Shown here piece by piece: positions 47,678 to 56,018 of a DNA stretch of 64,000 nt. The notes under the pieces are model-generated. The model had not been told where the DNA came from. It saw only the letters and a list, made by a program, of their open reading frames with translations, and ran no database searches. How positions within the stretch are numbered: the first letter of the stretch is position 1; every line of letters starts with the position of its first letter. Source of the DNA: Azomonas macrocytogenes (GTDB lineage Bacteria; Pseudomonadota; Gammaproteobacteria; Pseudomonadales; Pseudomonadaceae); assembly GCF_014191985.1 (NCBI RefSeq), contig NZ_JACHXI010000007.1, positions 62,001 through 126,000 on the forward strand, in the 5' to 3' direction. The position numbers and the translations under genes were made by a program.

Positions 47678-49210
47678 CTAGCCCAATTCTTGTAGCGGTT
47701 CTGCCGCCGGTTCGACCGCTCCGGCCAGATAGGCGCGCAGCTTGTCCTGCTCTACCGCTGAAAGGAACAGCCCGAGTTTGCTGCGCCGCCAGAGAATGTC
47801 GTCGGCATTTTCAGCCCATTCCTGCTCGCGCAGGTAATCCACTTCCCGGGCATAGAGCGTCGCGCCGAAATGTTCCCCGAGATCGGCGAGGCAGTTGACG
47901 CCCTTGAGCAGTTTCCAGGTCCGGCTGCCGTAGCTGCCAGCCCAGCGTGCCGCCAGTTCCGGGGAGAGCCAGGGATAGCGTTGGCTCAGTTGGCTGGTCA
48001 GCGCGTTGCGGTCGGTCATCTGTTCGCCGCCCGGCAAGGGCGCTGTCGCGGTCCAGGCCGGCCCCATTCGGGGAAAGAAGGGCGCGAGTTGCGCCAACGC
48101 CGCTTCGGCCAGCTTGCGATAGGTGGTCAGCTTGCCGCCGAACACGGAAAGCAGCGGCGCTTCGCCGGTCTCGGCCGACAGTGCCAGGGTGTAGTCGCGG
48201 GTCACGGCCGAAGGATTGTCCGACTCGTCGTTGCACAGCGGACGTACGCCGGCATAGGTATGGAGGATGTCGTCCGGGCTCAAGTGGTGTTTGAAGTGCT
48301 GGTTGACGATGGCCAGCAGATAAGCGGTTTCTGCCTCGGTAATGCGGACCTTGGCCGGATCGCCCTGGTATTCGCGGTCGGTGGTGCCGACGATGCTGAA
48401 GCGCTCCAGGTAAGGAATGACGAAGACGATGCGCCGATCCTCGTTTTGCAGGATATAGGCATGCTCGCCGTCGTACAGGCGCGGCACGATCAGGTGGCTG
48501 CCCTGGATCAGGCGAATCCCGTACGGCGCCTTCTGCTGCAGGTCGTCCTTGATGAAGCGGTCGACCCAGGGGCCGGCCGCATTCACCAGCGCCTTGGCGC
48601 GAATCGTGAACGACTGGCCGGCCTGTTCCAGTTTTACTTCCCAGACACCCTGGTCGCGCCTGGCACCAATGCAGCGGGTATGGGTCTGGATATGAGCGCC
48701 CTGTTCACGCGCGGCCATCGCGTTGAGTACAACCAGGCGCGCGTCGTCGACCCAGCAGTCGGAGTATTCGAAGCCCTTGGTGATATCCGCCTTGAGCGGG
48801 CTGTCCGCGCCGAAGCGCAGACCACGTGAAGCGGGCAGTTTTTTTCGCTTGCCCAGATGATCGTAGAGGAACAGCCCGGCCCGGATCATCCAGGCTGGCC
48901 GCAAGTGCGGACGATGCGGCAGGACGAAGCGCATCGGCTTGACGATATGCGGCGCTTTGGCCAGCAATACCTCGCGTTCGGCGAGCGCCTCGCGTACCAG
49001 GCGGAATTCGTAGTGTTCGAGATAGCGCAGGCCACCATGGATCAGCTTGCTGCTGGCCGAGGAGGTATACCGGGCCAGATCGTGCTGTTCGCAAAGAAAG
49101 ACCGACAGACCGCGACCTGCCGCATCGGCGGCGATACCTGCACCGTTGATACCGCCACCGATGACGGCGAGATCATAGAGTTCTGCTGGAGGCTGTTGAA
49201 GGCGGCTCAT
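47678..49210 (-). CDS. glpD: Aerobic glycerol-3-phosphate dehydrogenase
   Basis: Membrane-associated flavoprotein of 510 residues that oxidises glycerol-3-phosphate to dihydroxyacetone phosphate and passes electrons to quinone. The FAD motif is LAVIGGGINGAGIAADAAGRG. TSSASSKLIHGGLRYLE is the GlpD signature, and TYAGVRPLCND and FGGKLTTYR follow. The start codon lies at the edge of the divergent glpD-glpK region with repeated candidate GlpR sites. In the usual Pseudomonas order glpD follows glpR; here it is divergent from glpK. Confidence 0.97.
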   Translation of the reverse strand: MSRLQQPPAELYDLAVIGGGINGAGIAADAAGRGLSVFLCEQHDLARYTSSASSKLIHGGLRYLEHYEFRLVREALAEREVLLAKAPHIVKPMRFVLPHRPHLRPAWMIRAGLFLYDHLGKRKKLPASRGLRFGADSPLKADITKGFEYSDCWVDDARLVVLNAMAAREQGAHIQTHTRCIGARRDQGVWEVKLEQAGQSFTIRAKALVNAAGPWVDRFIKDDLQQKAPYGIRLIQGSHLIVPRLYDGEHAYILQNEDRRIVFVIPYLERFSIVGTTDREYQGDPAKVRITEAETAYLLAIVNQHFKHHLSPDDILHTYAGVRPLCNDESDNPSAVTRDYTLALSAETGEAPLLSVFGGKLTTYRKLAEAALAQLAPFFPRMGPAWTATAPLPGGEQMTDRNALTSQLSQRYPWLSPELAARWAGSYGSRTWKLLKGVNCLADLGEHFGATLYAREVDYLREQEWAENADDILWRRSKLGLFLSAVEQDKLRAYLAGAVEPAAEPLQELG

Positions 49211-49242
49211 GGTATGGGTACCTGTGTTTAAACGAATATTTA

Positions 49243-49258
49243 TTTTCGTATTTGAAAA
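49243..49258 (-). promoter_or_regulatory. Candidate GlpR operator 1
   Basis: TTTTCG-TATTT-GAAAA, part of an inverted repeat ATTTTC-N6-GAAAAT (49242-49259), 33 bases from the glpD start. The pattern TTTTCG-N5-GAAAA recurs at 49446. The operator assignment is inferred from repetition and position between glp genes. Confidence 0.45.
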
Positions 49259-49317
49259 TGATAGAACGGTAAAACAAACAATTCCATGCTGTTTCCAGGG
49301 TTTTCGAACCTTTGCCT

Positions 49318-49333
49318 TTTTCGTATGACAAAC
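49318..49333. promoter_or_regulatory. Candidate GlpR operator 2
   Basis: TTTTCG-TATGA-CAAAC keeps the left arm and spacing of the other two sites but has a degenerate right arm. It is in the middle of the glpD-glpK intergenic region. Confidence 0.3.
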
Positions 49334-49445
49334 GGTAGATCGCTAGCCGTTGCAATTCGAGCCTTAGCGTAGAGAGCGAATATGACAGGGTGCGGTCATG
49401 CTCCGGCCTGCAGGCCAGGGCATTCCTTAGCGTATTGCATAGGGT

Positions 49446-49461
49446 TTTTCGAAAAAGAAAA
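49446..49461 (+). promoter_or_regulatory. Candidate GlpR operator 3
   Basis: TTTTCG-AAAAA-GAAAA, the same spaced pattern as site 1, also containing the palindrome TTTTTCGAAAAA (49445-49456). It lies about 160 bases before glpK, on the side expected for its promoter. Confidence 0.42.
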
Positions 49462-49621
49462 AATTCCCTTATGACGCTCGATAACAAATATAAAAAGGAA
49501 ACAAGAAAGGCATGCTGCCCATGAACGACATGCATGTTTCCTCGCTGCCCGTTTGCGGCCGCCCCGGATTTTCCGGAACGGCCCGGGCTTGATCATTTCT
49601 TGCTTCGCAGAGGCCAATGGC

Positions 49622-51145
49622 ATGACCCGGACCAACCACAAGCAATACATCGTCGCCCTGGATCAGGGCACCACCAGCTCACGAGCCATCGTGCTCGACC
49701 GTGATGCCAATATCGTCAGTGTGGCGCAGCTCGAATTCACCCAGATTTATCCGCAGGCGGGCTGGGTCGAGCACGACCCCATTGAAATCTGGGCCACGCA
49801 GAGCGCGACCCTGACCGAAGCCCTGACCCAGGCTGGTATCTCCAATCAGCAGGTCGCTGCCATCGGCATCACCAACCAGCGTGAGACGACGGTGATCTGG
49901 GACAAGCAGACCGGTCGCCCGATCCATAACGCGATCGTCTGGCAATGCCGGCGCAGCGCAGCGATCTGCGAACAGCTCAAGCGCGACGGGCTGGAAGAGC
50001 ATGTTCGGGCGCGCACGGGGCTGGTCATCGACCCGTATTTTTCCGCCACCAAGATCAAGTGGATTCTCGATCACGTCGAAGGCAGTCGAGAGCGGGCCCG
50101 GCGTGGCGAGGTGCTGTTCGGCACCATCGATTCCTGGCTGGTCTGGAAGATGACCCAGGGCAAGGTGCATGTAACCGACTACACCAATGCCGCCCGCACC
50201 ATGCTCTTCGACATCCATACGCTGGAATGGGATACGCGCCTGCTGGATGCGCTGGATATTCCACGGGCGATGCTGCCCACGGTGCGCTCTTCCTGCGAGG
50301 TTTACGGCCATGCCTTCATTCCCGGCTGTGGCGATGACAGCGGCATCCCCATCGCCGGGATCGCCGGCGATCAGCAGGCCTCGCTGTTCGGCCACATGTG
50401 CGTGGCGCCGGGTCAGGGCAAGAATACCTACGGCACCGGCTGTTTCCTCTTGATGAATACCGGCGACAAGGCCGTGCAGTCGGCTCACGGCCTGCTCACC
50501 ACCATCGCTTGTGGCCCGAAAGGGGAAGTCAACTATGCCCTGGAAGGTGCCATCTTCAATGGCGGCTCCACCATCCAGTGGCTGCGCGACGAACTCAAGC
50601 TGATCAATGATTCGTTCGATTCCGAATATTTCGCGACCAAGGTCAAGGACAGCCATGGCGTCTACCTGGTGCCGGCCTTCACCGGGCTGGGCGCACCTTA
50701 CTGGGACCCTTATGCACGCGGTGCCGTGTTCGGCCTCTCGCGTGGCGTCAAGGCCGATCACCTGATCCGCGCTGCGCTCGAATCCATCGCCTACCAGACC
50801 TGCGACGTGCTCGATGCCATGCAGCAGGACGCCGGCGAGCGGCTCAAGTCTCTGCGGGTCGATGGCGGGGCGGTGAACAATAACTTTCTCATGCAATTCC
50901 AGGCCGACGTGCTCGGCACGACGGTGGAGCGGCCGGAGCAGCGGGAGATGACCGCACTTGGCGCGGCCTACCTGGCCGGGTTGGCCACCGGCTTCTGGAG
51001 CAGCATTGACGAGCTGCGCGGCAAGGCGAAGATCGAACGGGTATTCGAGCCGGCCTGCTCTGCCGAGGAGCGCCAGAGGCTCACTGCTGGCTGGAAAAAG
51101 GCGGTGCGCCGCAGCCAGCGCTGGCTCGTGGACGAGGATGAGTGA
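49622..51145 (+). CDS. glpK: Glycerol kinase
   Basis: FGGY-family kinase of 507 residues that phosphorylates glycerol. [15 protein letters not shown] is the phosphate-1 motif. [20 protein letters not shown] and [14 protein letters not shown] are family signatures, and [19 protein letters not shown] is the adenosine motif. ATG 49622 ([16 protein letters not shown]) is preferred over a longer frame from 49553 because it fits the family length. AGAGG lies upstream. The usual glpF permease gene is absent from the window. Confidence 0.97.
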   Translation: MTRTNHKQYIVALDQGTTSSRAIVLDRDANIVSVAQLEFTQIYPQAGWVEHDPIEIWATQSATLTEALTQAGISNQQVAAIGITNQRETTVIWDKQTGRPIHNAIVWQCRRSAAICEQLKRDGLEEHVRARTGLVIDPYFSATKIKWILDHVEGSRERARRGEVLFGTIDSWLVWKMTQGKVHVTDYTNAARTMLFDIHTLEWDTRLLDALDIPRAMLPTVRSSCEVYGHAFIPGCGDDSGIPIAGIAGDQQASLFGHMCVAPGQGKNTYGTGCFLLMNTGDKAVQSAHGLLTTIACGPKGEVNYALEGAIFNGGSTIQWLRDELKLINDSFDSEYFATKVKDSHGVYLVPAFTGLGAPYWDPYARGAVFGLSRGVKADHLIRAALESIAYQTCDVLDAMQQDAGERLKSLRVDGGAVNNNFLMQFQADVLGTTVERPEQREMTALGAAYLAGLATGFWSSIDELRGKAKIERVFEPACSAEERQRLTAGWKKAVRRSQRWLVDEDE

Positions 51146-51195
51146 GCATTTCTTCTGGCTGTGATAGGTTCGCCGGCGCGCACAAGGAACAAGCC

Positions 51196-51945
51196 ATGAG
51201 CACCCGCCAACAGAACATCCTCGAACTGGTCCGTGACCGCAGCTACGTCAGCATCGAAGAACTGTCCCTGGCCTTCGCCGTGACGCCACAGACCATCCGC
51301 CGCGATATCAATCAACTGGCCGAACGCGGCCTTTTGCGCCGCTACCATGGCGGCGCGGCGTCCGATTCCAGCGTGGAAAACACGGCCTATTCCATGCGTG
51401 CCGCGCAGATGCGCGAGGAAAAGCAGCGTATTGCCGAGGCCGTGGCTGGCGCAGTACCGAACAATGCCTCGCTGTTCATCAATATCGGCACCACCACCCA
51501 GGCCATCGCCCGTGCCCTGCTCAGGCACAGTGCCTTGAAGGTCATCACCAACGATCTGCACGTGGCGGGAATCCTCAGCACCCGGGAGGATTTCGAAGTG
51601 CTGGTGGCTGGCGGCAAGGTACGTAGCGACGGAGGCATCGTCGGGCAGGCCACGGTGGATTTCATCGAGCAGTTCCGAGTCGACTACGCCCTGGTCGGAA
51701 TCAGCGGCATCGACGAGGATGGCAGCCTGCTGGATTTCGATTTCCAGGAAGTCCGCGCCTCCAAGGCCATTCTCGACAATGCCCGGGAGGTCTTTCTCGC
51801 CGCCGATTCGAGCAAGTTTGGCCGCAACGCCATGGTTCGCTTAGGCTCCATTGCCGAGATCGACCGGCTGTTCACCGATGCCCAGCCGGCGGCAGGCCTG
51901 GGCGCGTTGCTGGGGCAGCATAAGGTCAGGCTGGAACTGGTCTGA
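51196..51945 (+). CDS. glpR: Glycerol-3-phosphate regulon repressor, DeoR family
   Basis: 249 residues. The N-terminal DeoR helix-turn-helix is [26 protein letters not shown], and [21 protein letters not shown] is the signature. The C-terminal sugar-phosphate sensor domain has [15 protein letters not shown] and [16 protein letters not shown]. It should release its operators when glycerol-3-phosphate binds. AAGGAA before ATG 51196 fixes the start. It lies 50 bases after glpK and probably represses glpK-glpR and glpD through the repeated sites between them. Confidence 0.95.
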   Translation: MSTRQQNILELVRDRSYVSIEELSLAFAVTPQTIRRDINQLAERGLLRRYHGGAASDSSVENTAYSMRAAQMREEKQRIAEAVAGAVPNNASLFINIGTTTQAIARALLRHSALKVITNDLHVAGILSTREDFEVLVAGGKVRSDGGIVGQATVDFIEQFRVDYALVGISGIDEDGSLLDFDFQEVRASKAILDNAREVFLAADSSKFGRNAMVRLGSIAEIDRLFTDAQPAAGLGALLGQHKVRLELV

Positions 51946-51951
51946 GCGCGC

Positions 51952-53145
51952 TCAGCTCGGCAACAGCCGGCAGATCAGGCTCTTGATGTAGCGGGTTTCG
52001 GCGATGGCCGGGTGTACCGGGTGGTCCGGCCCCTGAGCGCCGCGTTCCAGCAGCTGGATGTTGCGATCCAGGTGACGGGCGCTGCCGAGCAGGATGTTCT
52101 GCAGATCATCTTCCGGTAGGTGCATGGAGCAGGAAGCGCTGACCAGGATGCCGTCCTTGTTGAGCAAGCGCATGGCCTGCTCGTTGAGGCGGCGGTAGGC
52201 AGCTTCGCCGTTCTTCAGGTCTTTTTTGCGCTTGATGAAGGCCGGTGGGTCGGCGATCACCACATCGAAGCGTTCGTCGACGAGTTTCAGTTCCTTGATC
52301 GCCTCGAATACGTCGCCTTCCACGCAAATCAGTTTCTCGGCCACTCCATTGAGCGTGGCATTGCGTTCGGCGCCATCCAGGGCGAAGCCGGAAGCATCCA
52401 CGCACATCACTTCGCTGGCGCCGAACGCGGCCGCCTGCACGCCCCAGCCGCCGATATAGCTGAACAGATCCAGCACCCGCTTGCCCTTGACGTAAGGCGC
52501 CAGCCGGGCGCGGTTCATGCGGTGGTCGTAGAACCAGCCGGTTTTCTGGCCTTGCAGAATCGGAGCCGCGAATTTCACGCCGTTCTCTTCCAGCGGTGCC
52601 CAGTCTGGTATGTCGCCGTAGGCGGGTTCGACATAGCTCGGCAGCCCTTCGGCGTCACGAGCGCTGGCGTCGTTCTTCCACAACACGCCGCTTGGCTTGC
52701 AGACCTGCAGCAGGGCTTCGAGCACGCTGTCCTTATGGCGCTCCATGGTCGCCGAGGCGATTTGCACGACGAGGATGTCGAAGAAGCGGTCGACCACCAG
52801 CCCCGGCAGCAGGTCGGCATCGCCATAAACCAGGCGATAGCAGGGCGTATCGAACAGCCGTTCACGCAAGGACAGGGCGACGTTCAGGCGGTGTACCAGC
52901 AGCGATTTGTCCAGCGGATACTTGAGGTCACGTGACAGCAGGCGAGCGCAGATCAGATTGTTCGGCGAGAGCCCGACGATGCCCAGCGGTTTACCGCCAG
53001 CCGCCTCGAGGATGGCCTGGTCGCCAGGGGCGAAACCGGTCAACGGCGTGGCGACGACATCCACCTCGTTACTGTAGATCCACAGGTGGCCGGCGCGCAG
53101 GCGGCGGTCGGCATTGGCTTTGAGGCGCAGGCTGGGCAGGGACAT
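51952..53145 (-). CDS. rlmI: 23S rRNA (cytosine-1962 C5) methyltransferase RlmI
   Basis: 397 residues. An N-terminal PUA domain (LKANADRRLRAGHLWIYSNEV) is followed by an EEHEE-type middle region and a Rossmann methyltransferase: QKTGWFYDHRMNR, motif I VLDLFSYIGGWGVQAAAFGA, IADPPAFIKRKKD, and the catalytic Cys in SASCSMHLPED typical of m5C enzymes. CGGAG lies before the ATG. It is related to the methyltransferase at 18426 but has the PUA domain that the other lacks. Confidence 0.95.
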   Translation of the reverse strand: MSLPSLRLKANADRRLRAGHLWIYSNEVDVVATPLTGFAPGDQAILEAAGGKPLGIVGLSPNNLICARLLSRDLKYPLDKSLLVHRLNVALSLRERLFDTPCYRLVYGDADLLPGLVVDRFFDILVVQIASATMERHKDSVLEALLQVCKPSGVLWKNDASARDAEGLPSYVEPAYGDIPDWAPLEENGVKFAAPILQGQKTGWFYDHRMNRARLAPYVKGKRVLDLFSYIGGWGVQAAAFGASEVMCVDASGFALDGAERNATLNGVAEKLICVEGDVFEAIKELKLVDERFDVVIADPPAFIKRKKDLKNGEAAYRRLNEQAMRLLNKDGILVSASCSMHLPEDDLQNILLGSARHLDRNIQLLERGAQGPDHPVHPAIAETRYIKSLICRLLPS

Positions 53146-53187
53146 CGGGCAACTCCGGAAAAAGGCCGGGCATTATAGCGGTCCTAT

Positions 53188-54069
53188 TCAACCACGCAGG
53201 GCGTAATCCAGAAGCGTACCGACGAACATCGCCAGGCCGGCCCAGTGGTTGTGCAGAAAGGCCTCGAAACAGCGTTGCGGATCGAGCGTGCGCGTGCGGT
53301 AGAACTCCCAGGCAAAGCAGGCTGCCGCTACAACGAGGCCCAACTGGAACAGCCCGCCCAGGTCGATCAGTGCGCCCGCTATCAGCAGGCAGAGCAGGGC
53401 CAGTGCCTGCAAGGCCAGGATGATCGGCCGGTCCAGACGACCGAACAGGATGGCGGTGGATTTCACGCCGATCTTCAGATCGTCCTCGCGGTCAGTCATG
53501 GCGTAGTAGGTGTCGTAGGCCACCGTCCAGAGCACATTGAACAGGAAGAGCAGCCAGGCTACAGCTGGCACGCTGCCAGTCGCGGCGCTGAAGGCCATCG
53601 GGATGCCCCAGGAGAAGGCGGCGCCCAGCACTGCCTGGGGAAGGTGGGTGTAGCGCTTCATGAAAGGGTAGAGCGAGGCAATCGCCAACGCGCCGAAAGA
53701 CAGCAAGATGGTCGGCAGGTTGGTCAGCAATACCAGCAGGAAACTGAGCACGATCAGGCTTGCGAAGAGAGCCAGGGCTTCGCGGGACGTAACCCTGCCG
53801 CTGGCCAGCGGGCGTTCACGCGTACGTTGTACATGACCGTCGAACTTGCGGTCGGCGAAGTCGTTGATAACGCAGCCGGCCGAGCGCATCAGGATGACGC
53901 CCAGGGTGAAAATCAGCACATTTTTCACGCTGGGTCGGCCGGCTGCGGCGATCCAGACAGCCATCAGGGTTGGCCACAGCAGCAGGTAGATACCGATCGG
54001 CCGGTCCAGGCGGGTCAACTGGACGAAGTCCCAGGCGCGTGGGTGCAGGCGATGAAGGATATTCTGCAA
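53188..54069 (-). CDS. ubiA: 4-hydroxybenzoate octaprenyltransferase
   Basis: Integral membrane prenyltransferase of 293 residues in ubiquinone synthesis. The two Asp-rich motifs for prenyl diphosphate and magnesium are [11 protein letters not shown] and [29 protein letters not shown] starts the first membrane segment. Its apparent start is TTG 54069, with GAGG nine bases upstream, and gives the family N terminus near [10 protein letters not shown]. It is 78 bases downstream of ubiC, the preceding step. Confidence 0.96.
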   Translation of the reverse strand: MQNILHRLHPRAWDFVQLTRLDRPIGIYLLLWPTLMAVWIAAAGRPSVKNVLIFTLGVILMRSAGCVINDFADRKFDGHVQRTRERPLASGRVTSREALALFASLIVLSFLLVLLTNLPTILLSFGALAIASLYPFMKRYTHLPQAVLGAAFSWGIPMAFSAATGSVPAVAWLLFLFNVLWTVAYDTYYAMTDREDDLKIGVKSTAILFGRLDRPIILALQALALLCLLIAGALIDLGGLFQLGLVVAAACFAWEFYRTRTLDPQRCFEAFLHNHWAGLAMFVGTLLDYALRG

Positions 54070-54147
54070 GTTCGGGTACCTCGGTGGGTCTCTACGGGGG
54101 CATGGTTGCCCGCCTGGTGGCGAGCGAGAGTGGATTCGTTGCCGGCT

Positions 54148-54693
54148 TCAGCGGCGGTGCGGGTCGATTCCGGCCGCCTGCCAGAATGCCGGCAGGAATA
54201 CCTCCGCAACCAGCACGCCGAGCTCGCCCCGGGTAAAGCAGGAACGACGCGCCCAGTGTCCCGTCTCGCGCACCGCTTGCGGTAGCCAGTCAGCCGGATA
54301 GCGACAGGTTTGCAGCTCGCCCCGGGTAAAACCCTGCGCACTGAACAGCAGCTCGCCCAGAGGGCGCGCGCCCTGGTTTTGTAGATCCAGCCCGGCCGCC
54401 TGCAAGGCATCGCGCCGGGCCACGCTGCGCGCGAATATCCAGGGCTCGCTCCGGCCACACAGGTAGATTTCGCGCACCCAGCCCATACTTGCCGGTGCTG
54501 CGGCAAGCGCGGTGCATTCGTCGTCGCGCAGGTGCTGCCAGCCTTCGGCCAGGATGCGGACTTCGAGCTGTCCCTGTGCCAGTGCCTGCAGCCTGCGGGT
54601 CAGTGAACCTTGGTCGAACAGCCAGGCACGTTTTCCGGCACCCAAGGATGCAGGCAGGCACTCGGCTTTCAGCCAGTCGAGAGTATCGTGCAT
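54148..54693 (-). CDS. ubiC: Chorismate lyase
   Basis: Forms 4-hydroxybenzoate and pyruvate from chorismate, the first committed step of ubiquinone synthesis. 181 residues. WLFDQGSLTRRL near the N terminus, VREIYLCGRSEPWIFARSV with the substrate Arg, and PLGELLF and the C-terminal EVFLPAF are UbiC motifs. ATG 54693 (MHDTLDWLKAE) is the family start; a longer frame upstream is ignored. It pairs with ubiA. Confidence 0.95.
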   Translation of the reverse strand: MHDTLDWLKAECLPASLGAGKRAWLFDQGSLTRRLQALAQGQLEVRILAEGWQHLRDDECTALAAAPASMGWVREIYLCGRSEPWIFARSVARRDALQAAGLDLQNQGARPLGELLFSAQGFTRGELQTCRYPADWLPQAVRETGHWARRSCFTRGELGVLVAEVFLPAFWQAAGIDPHRR

Positions 54694-54813
54694 GGGGATG
54701 AAAGGGTGATGGATTTGGCCGGCGAGTCTAGCACGGGTATCCCGCCGTTCAGCGAGACACTGGCACACTGAGGTGGCAGAGTCCGGATTCGCGTGCCATT
54801 CTCCTGAAACTGC

Positions 54814-54968
54814 CTAGTGGCCTGTTTGGTTGATTCGATTAGTCAATGCCGGCGCTCAAGGCTTCGAGACGGTGTTGCCACGGCTTGCCATAGCTCGTCG
54901 CAACGCTTGGTCCCGAAACCTCGGTCAGCCGAATTCGAGTTAACCCATTTGACCACACAGGCCACTAG
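54814..54968. repeat. Possible MITE-like element bounded by inverted repeats
   Basis: CTAGTGGCCTGT at 54814-54825 is perfectly inverted at 54957-54968, and the match extends inward to 16 of 17 bases (next CTAGTGGCCTGTnTGGT). The 155-base unit has no gene of its own. The outermost CTAG could be a 4-base target duplication. It lies 61 bases before the HU gene. The element call is inference, as other copies cannot be searched for here. Confidence 0.45.
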
Positions 54969-55029
54969 CGAAAGCAGTTGCCGGTAGTGCGTGCCGGCGA
55001 GACAACAATAACCGAGCAAGAGGCTATTT

Positions 55030-55389
55030 ATGCGTAAATCGGATCTCGTCACTGCCATGGCCGCCAAGGCCGATATTCCCAAAGACCAGGCCAACCGTGT
55101 GCTGAGCGATATTCTGGAGCAGATCGCCATGGCGGTAGGCCGTAAGGACCACGTGACCCTGGTTGGTTTCGGCACCTTCCTCCAGCGCCATCGCGGTGCC
55201 CGTGCCGGCAAGAATCCGCAAACCGGCGAGCCGGTCATCATCGGCGCCAGCAACACCGTTTCCTTCAAGCCGGGTAAGGCACTGCGCGAGGCTATTGTCC
55301 AGGAGCAGCCTGAACCCAAGCCGGTAAAATCCGGCAATCGCACGCGTTCGCGTCGGGCAACTGGAGAGAGCCACGCGCAGACTCCCTGA
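55030..55389 (+). CDS. HU-family DNA-binding protein with basic C-terminal tail
   Basis: 119 residues. The first 90 are a standard HU/IHF fold: MRKSDLVTAMAAKADIPKDQ, GFGTFLQRHRGARAGKNPQTGEP, and SNTVSFKPGKALREAI. The last 30 residues are an extension rich in Lys, Arg and Ser (KPVKSGNRTRSRRATGES), absent from HupA/HupB, which may add nonspecific DNA contacts. AAGAGG before the ATG supports the start. It is a paralogue found as an extra HU in Pseudomonas. The inverted-repeat element lies in its upstream region and may carry or displace its promoter. Confidence 0.92.
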   Translation: MRKSDLVTAMAAKADIPKDQANRVLSDILEQIAMAVGRKDHVTLVGFGTFLQRHRGARAGKNPQTGEPVIIGASNTVSFKPGKALREAIVQEQPEPKPVKSGNRTRSRRATGESHAQTP

Positions 55390-55523
55390 CGCCCGTCACC
55401 AGTGCTCGATTCCTTGTGTTGTCAGGCATACGCCGGCCTGTCGATTTTCACGGGGAGGTCGGTGTCTCCGATTTAAAGATGCCTCCCGGATTCGGGCAAT
55501 GATTTCGATTCTTCCGGCACCGC

Positions 55524-55847
55524 TCAGCCGCAGTTGATCCGCTGGATCTTGCCATTGTCGTCCACATCCACGTTCAGGCGCTGGGGATCGTAATCCATGC
55601 TCAGCCCGTCTTCGGGGCCCATGACCTGGATGAGGCTGGCGCCTGACTGCACGCGGGCTTCATCGGCCAGTTCTACAGTAATGGTGCGGCCGATCAGCTT
55701 TTCCACGGCGGCAGCCGTACAGGTATCGTGCTTGCCCGATGCGGCAGTAGTTTGTTTGGTGTCGGACGAGTTCGTAGAGTTAGTAGAACTGCAGCCGGCG
55801 ACAAATGTAACCAGGCAGAGCAGGCCGATGGCGGCGTGCTTGGTCAT
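55524..55847 (-). CDS. Lipoprotein with I78-family peptidase-inhibitor domain
   Basis: 107 residues. A lipoprotein signal ends in the lipobox VAGC at residue 19, followed by a Ser/Thr/Asn-rich tether. The mature domain matches the inhibitor I78 family: AAAVEKLIGRTITVELADEARVQSGA, MDYDPQRLNVDVDDNGKIQRINCG with its paired cysteines. It probably sits in the outer membrane and protects against serine peptidases, but the target is unknown. GGAAAAC precedes the ATG. Confidence 0.88.
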   Translation of the reverse strand: MTKHAAIGLLCLVTFVAGCSSTNSTNSSDTKQTTAASGKHDTCTAAAVEKLIGRTITVELADEARVQSGASLIQVMGPEDGLSMDYDPQRLNVDVDDNGKIQRINCG

Positions 55848-55992
55848 AGTGTTTTCCTCTGTGTATACGCGGCCCGCAACCCTAGCAGTTTTGCTTCAGC
55901 AATGGCCATTTGCCGCTGCGACTGCTTCGAAGCTCGGGCCGTGGTGGTTGCCGGAGCGCGGCAGACTCTGTGGACATGGCATGGATGATAAA

Positions 55993-56010
55993 GGGCGGAT
56001 CGATCCGCTC
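55993..56010 (-). terminator. Possible terminator of the FtsH-like gene
   Basis: The perfect palindrome GCGGATCGATCCGC (55995-56008) extends by two further pairs. On the minus strand it is followed by CCTTTATC. It starts 9 bases after the stop of the FtsH-like gene. The U-run is short. Confidence 0.45.
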
Positions 56011-56018
56011 TGTACCGG

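Noticed and set aside
54843-55343. 166-codon minus-strand frame across the inverted-repeat element and HU gene
   Set aside because: Mostly antisense to the HU gene; no transposase motif seen.
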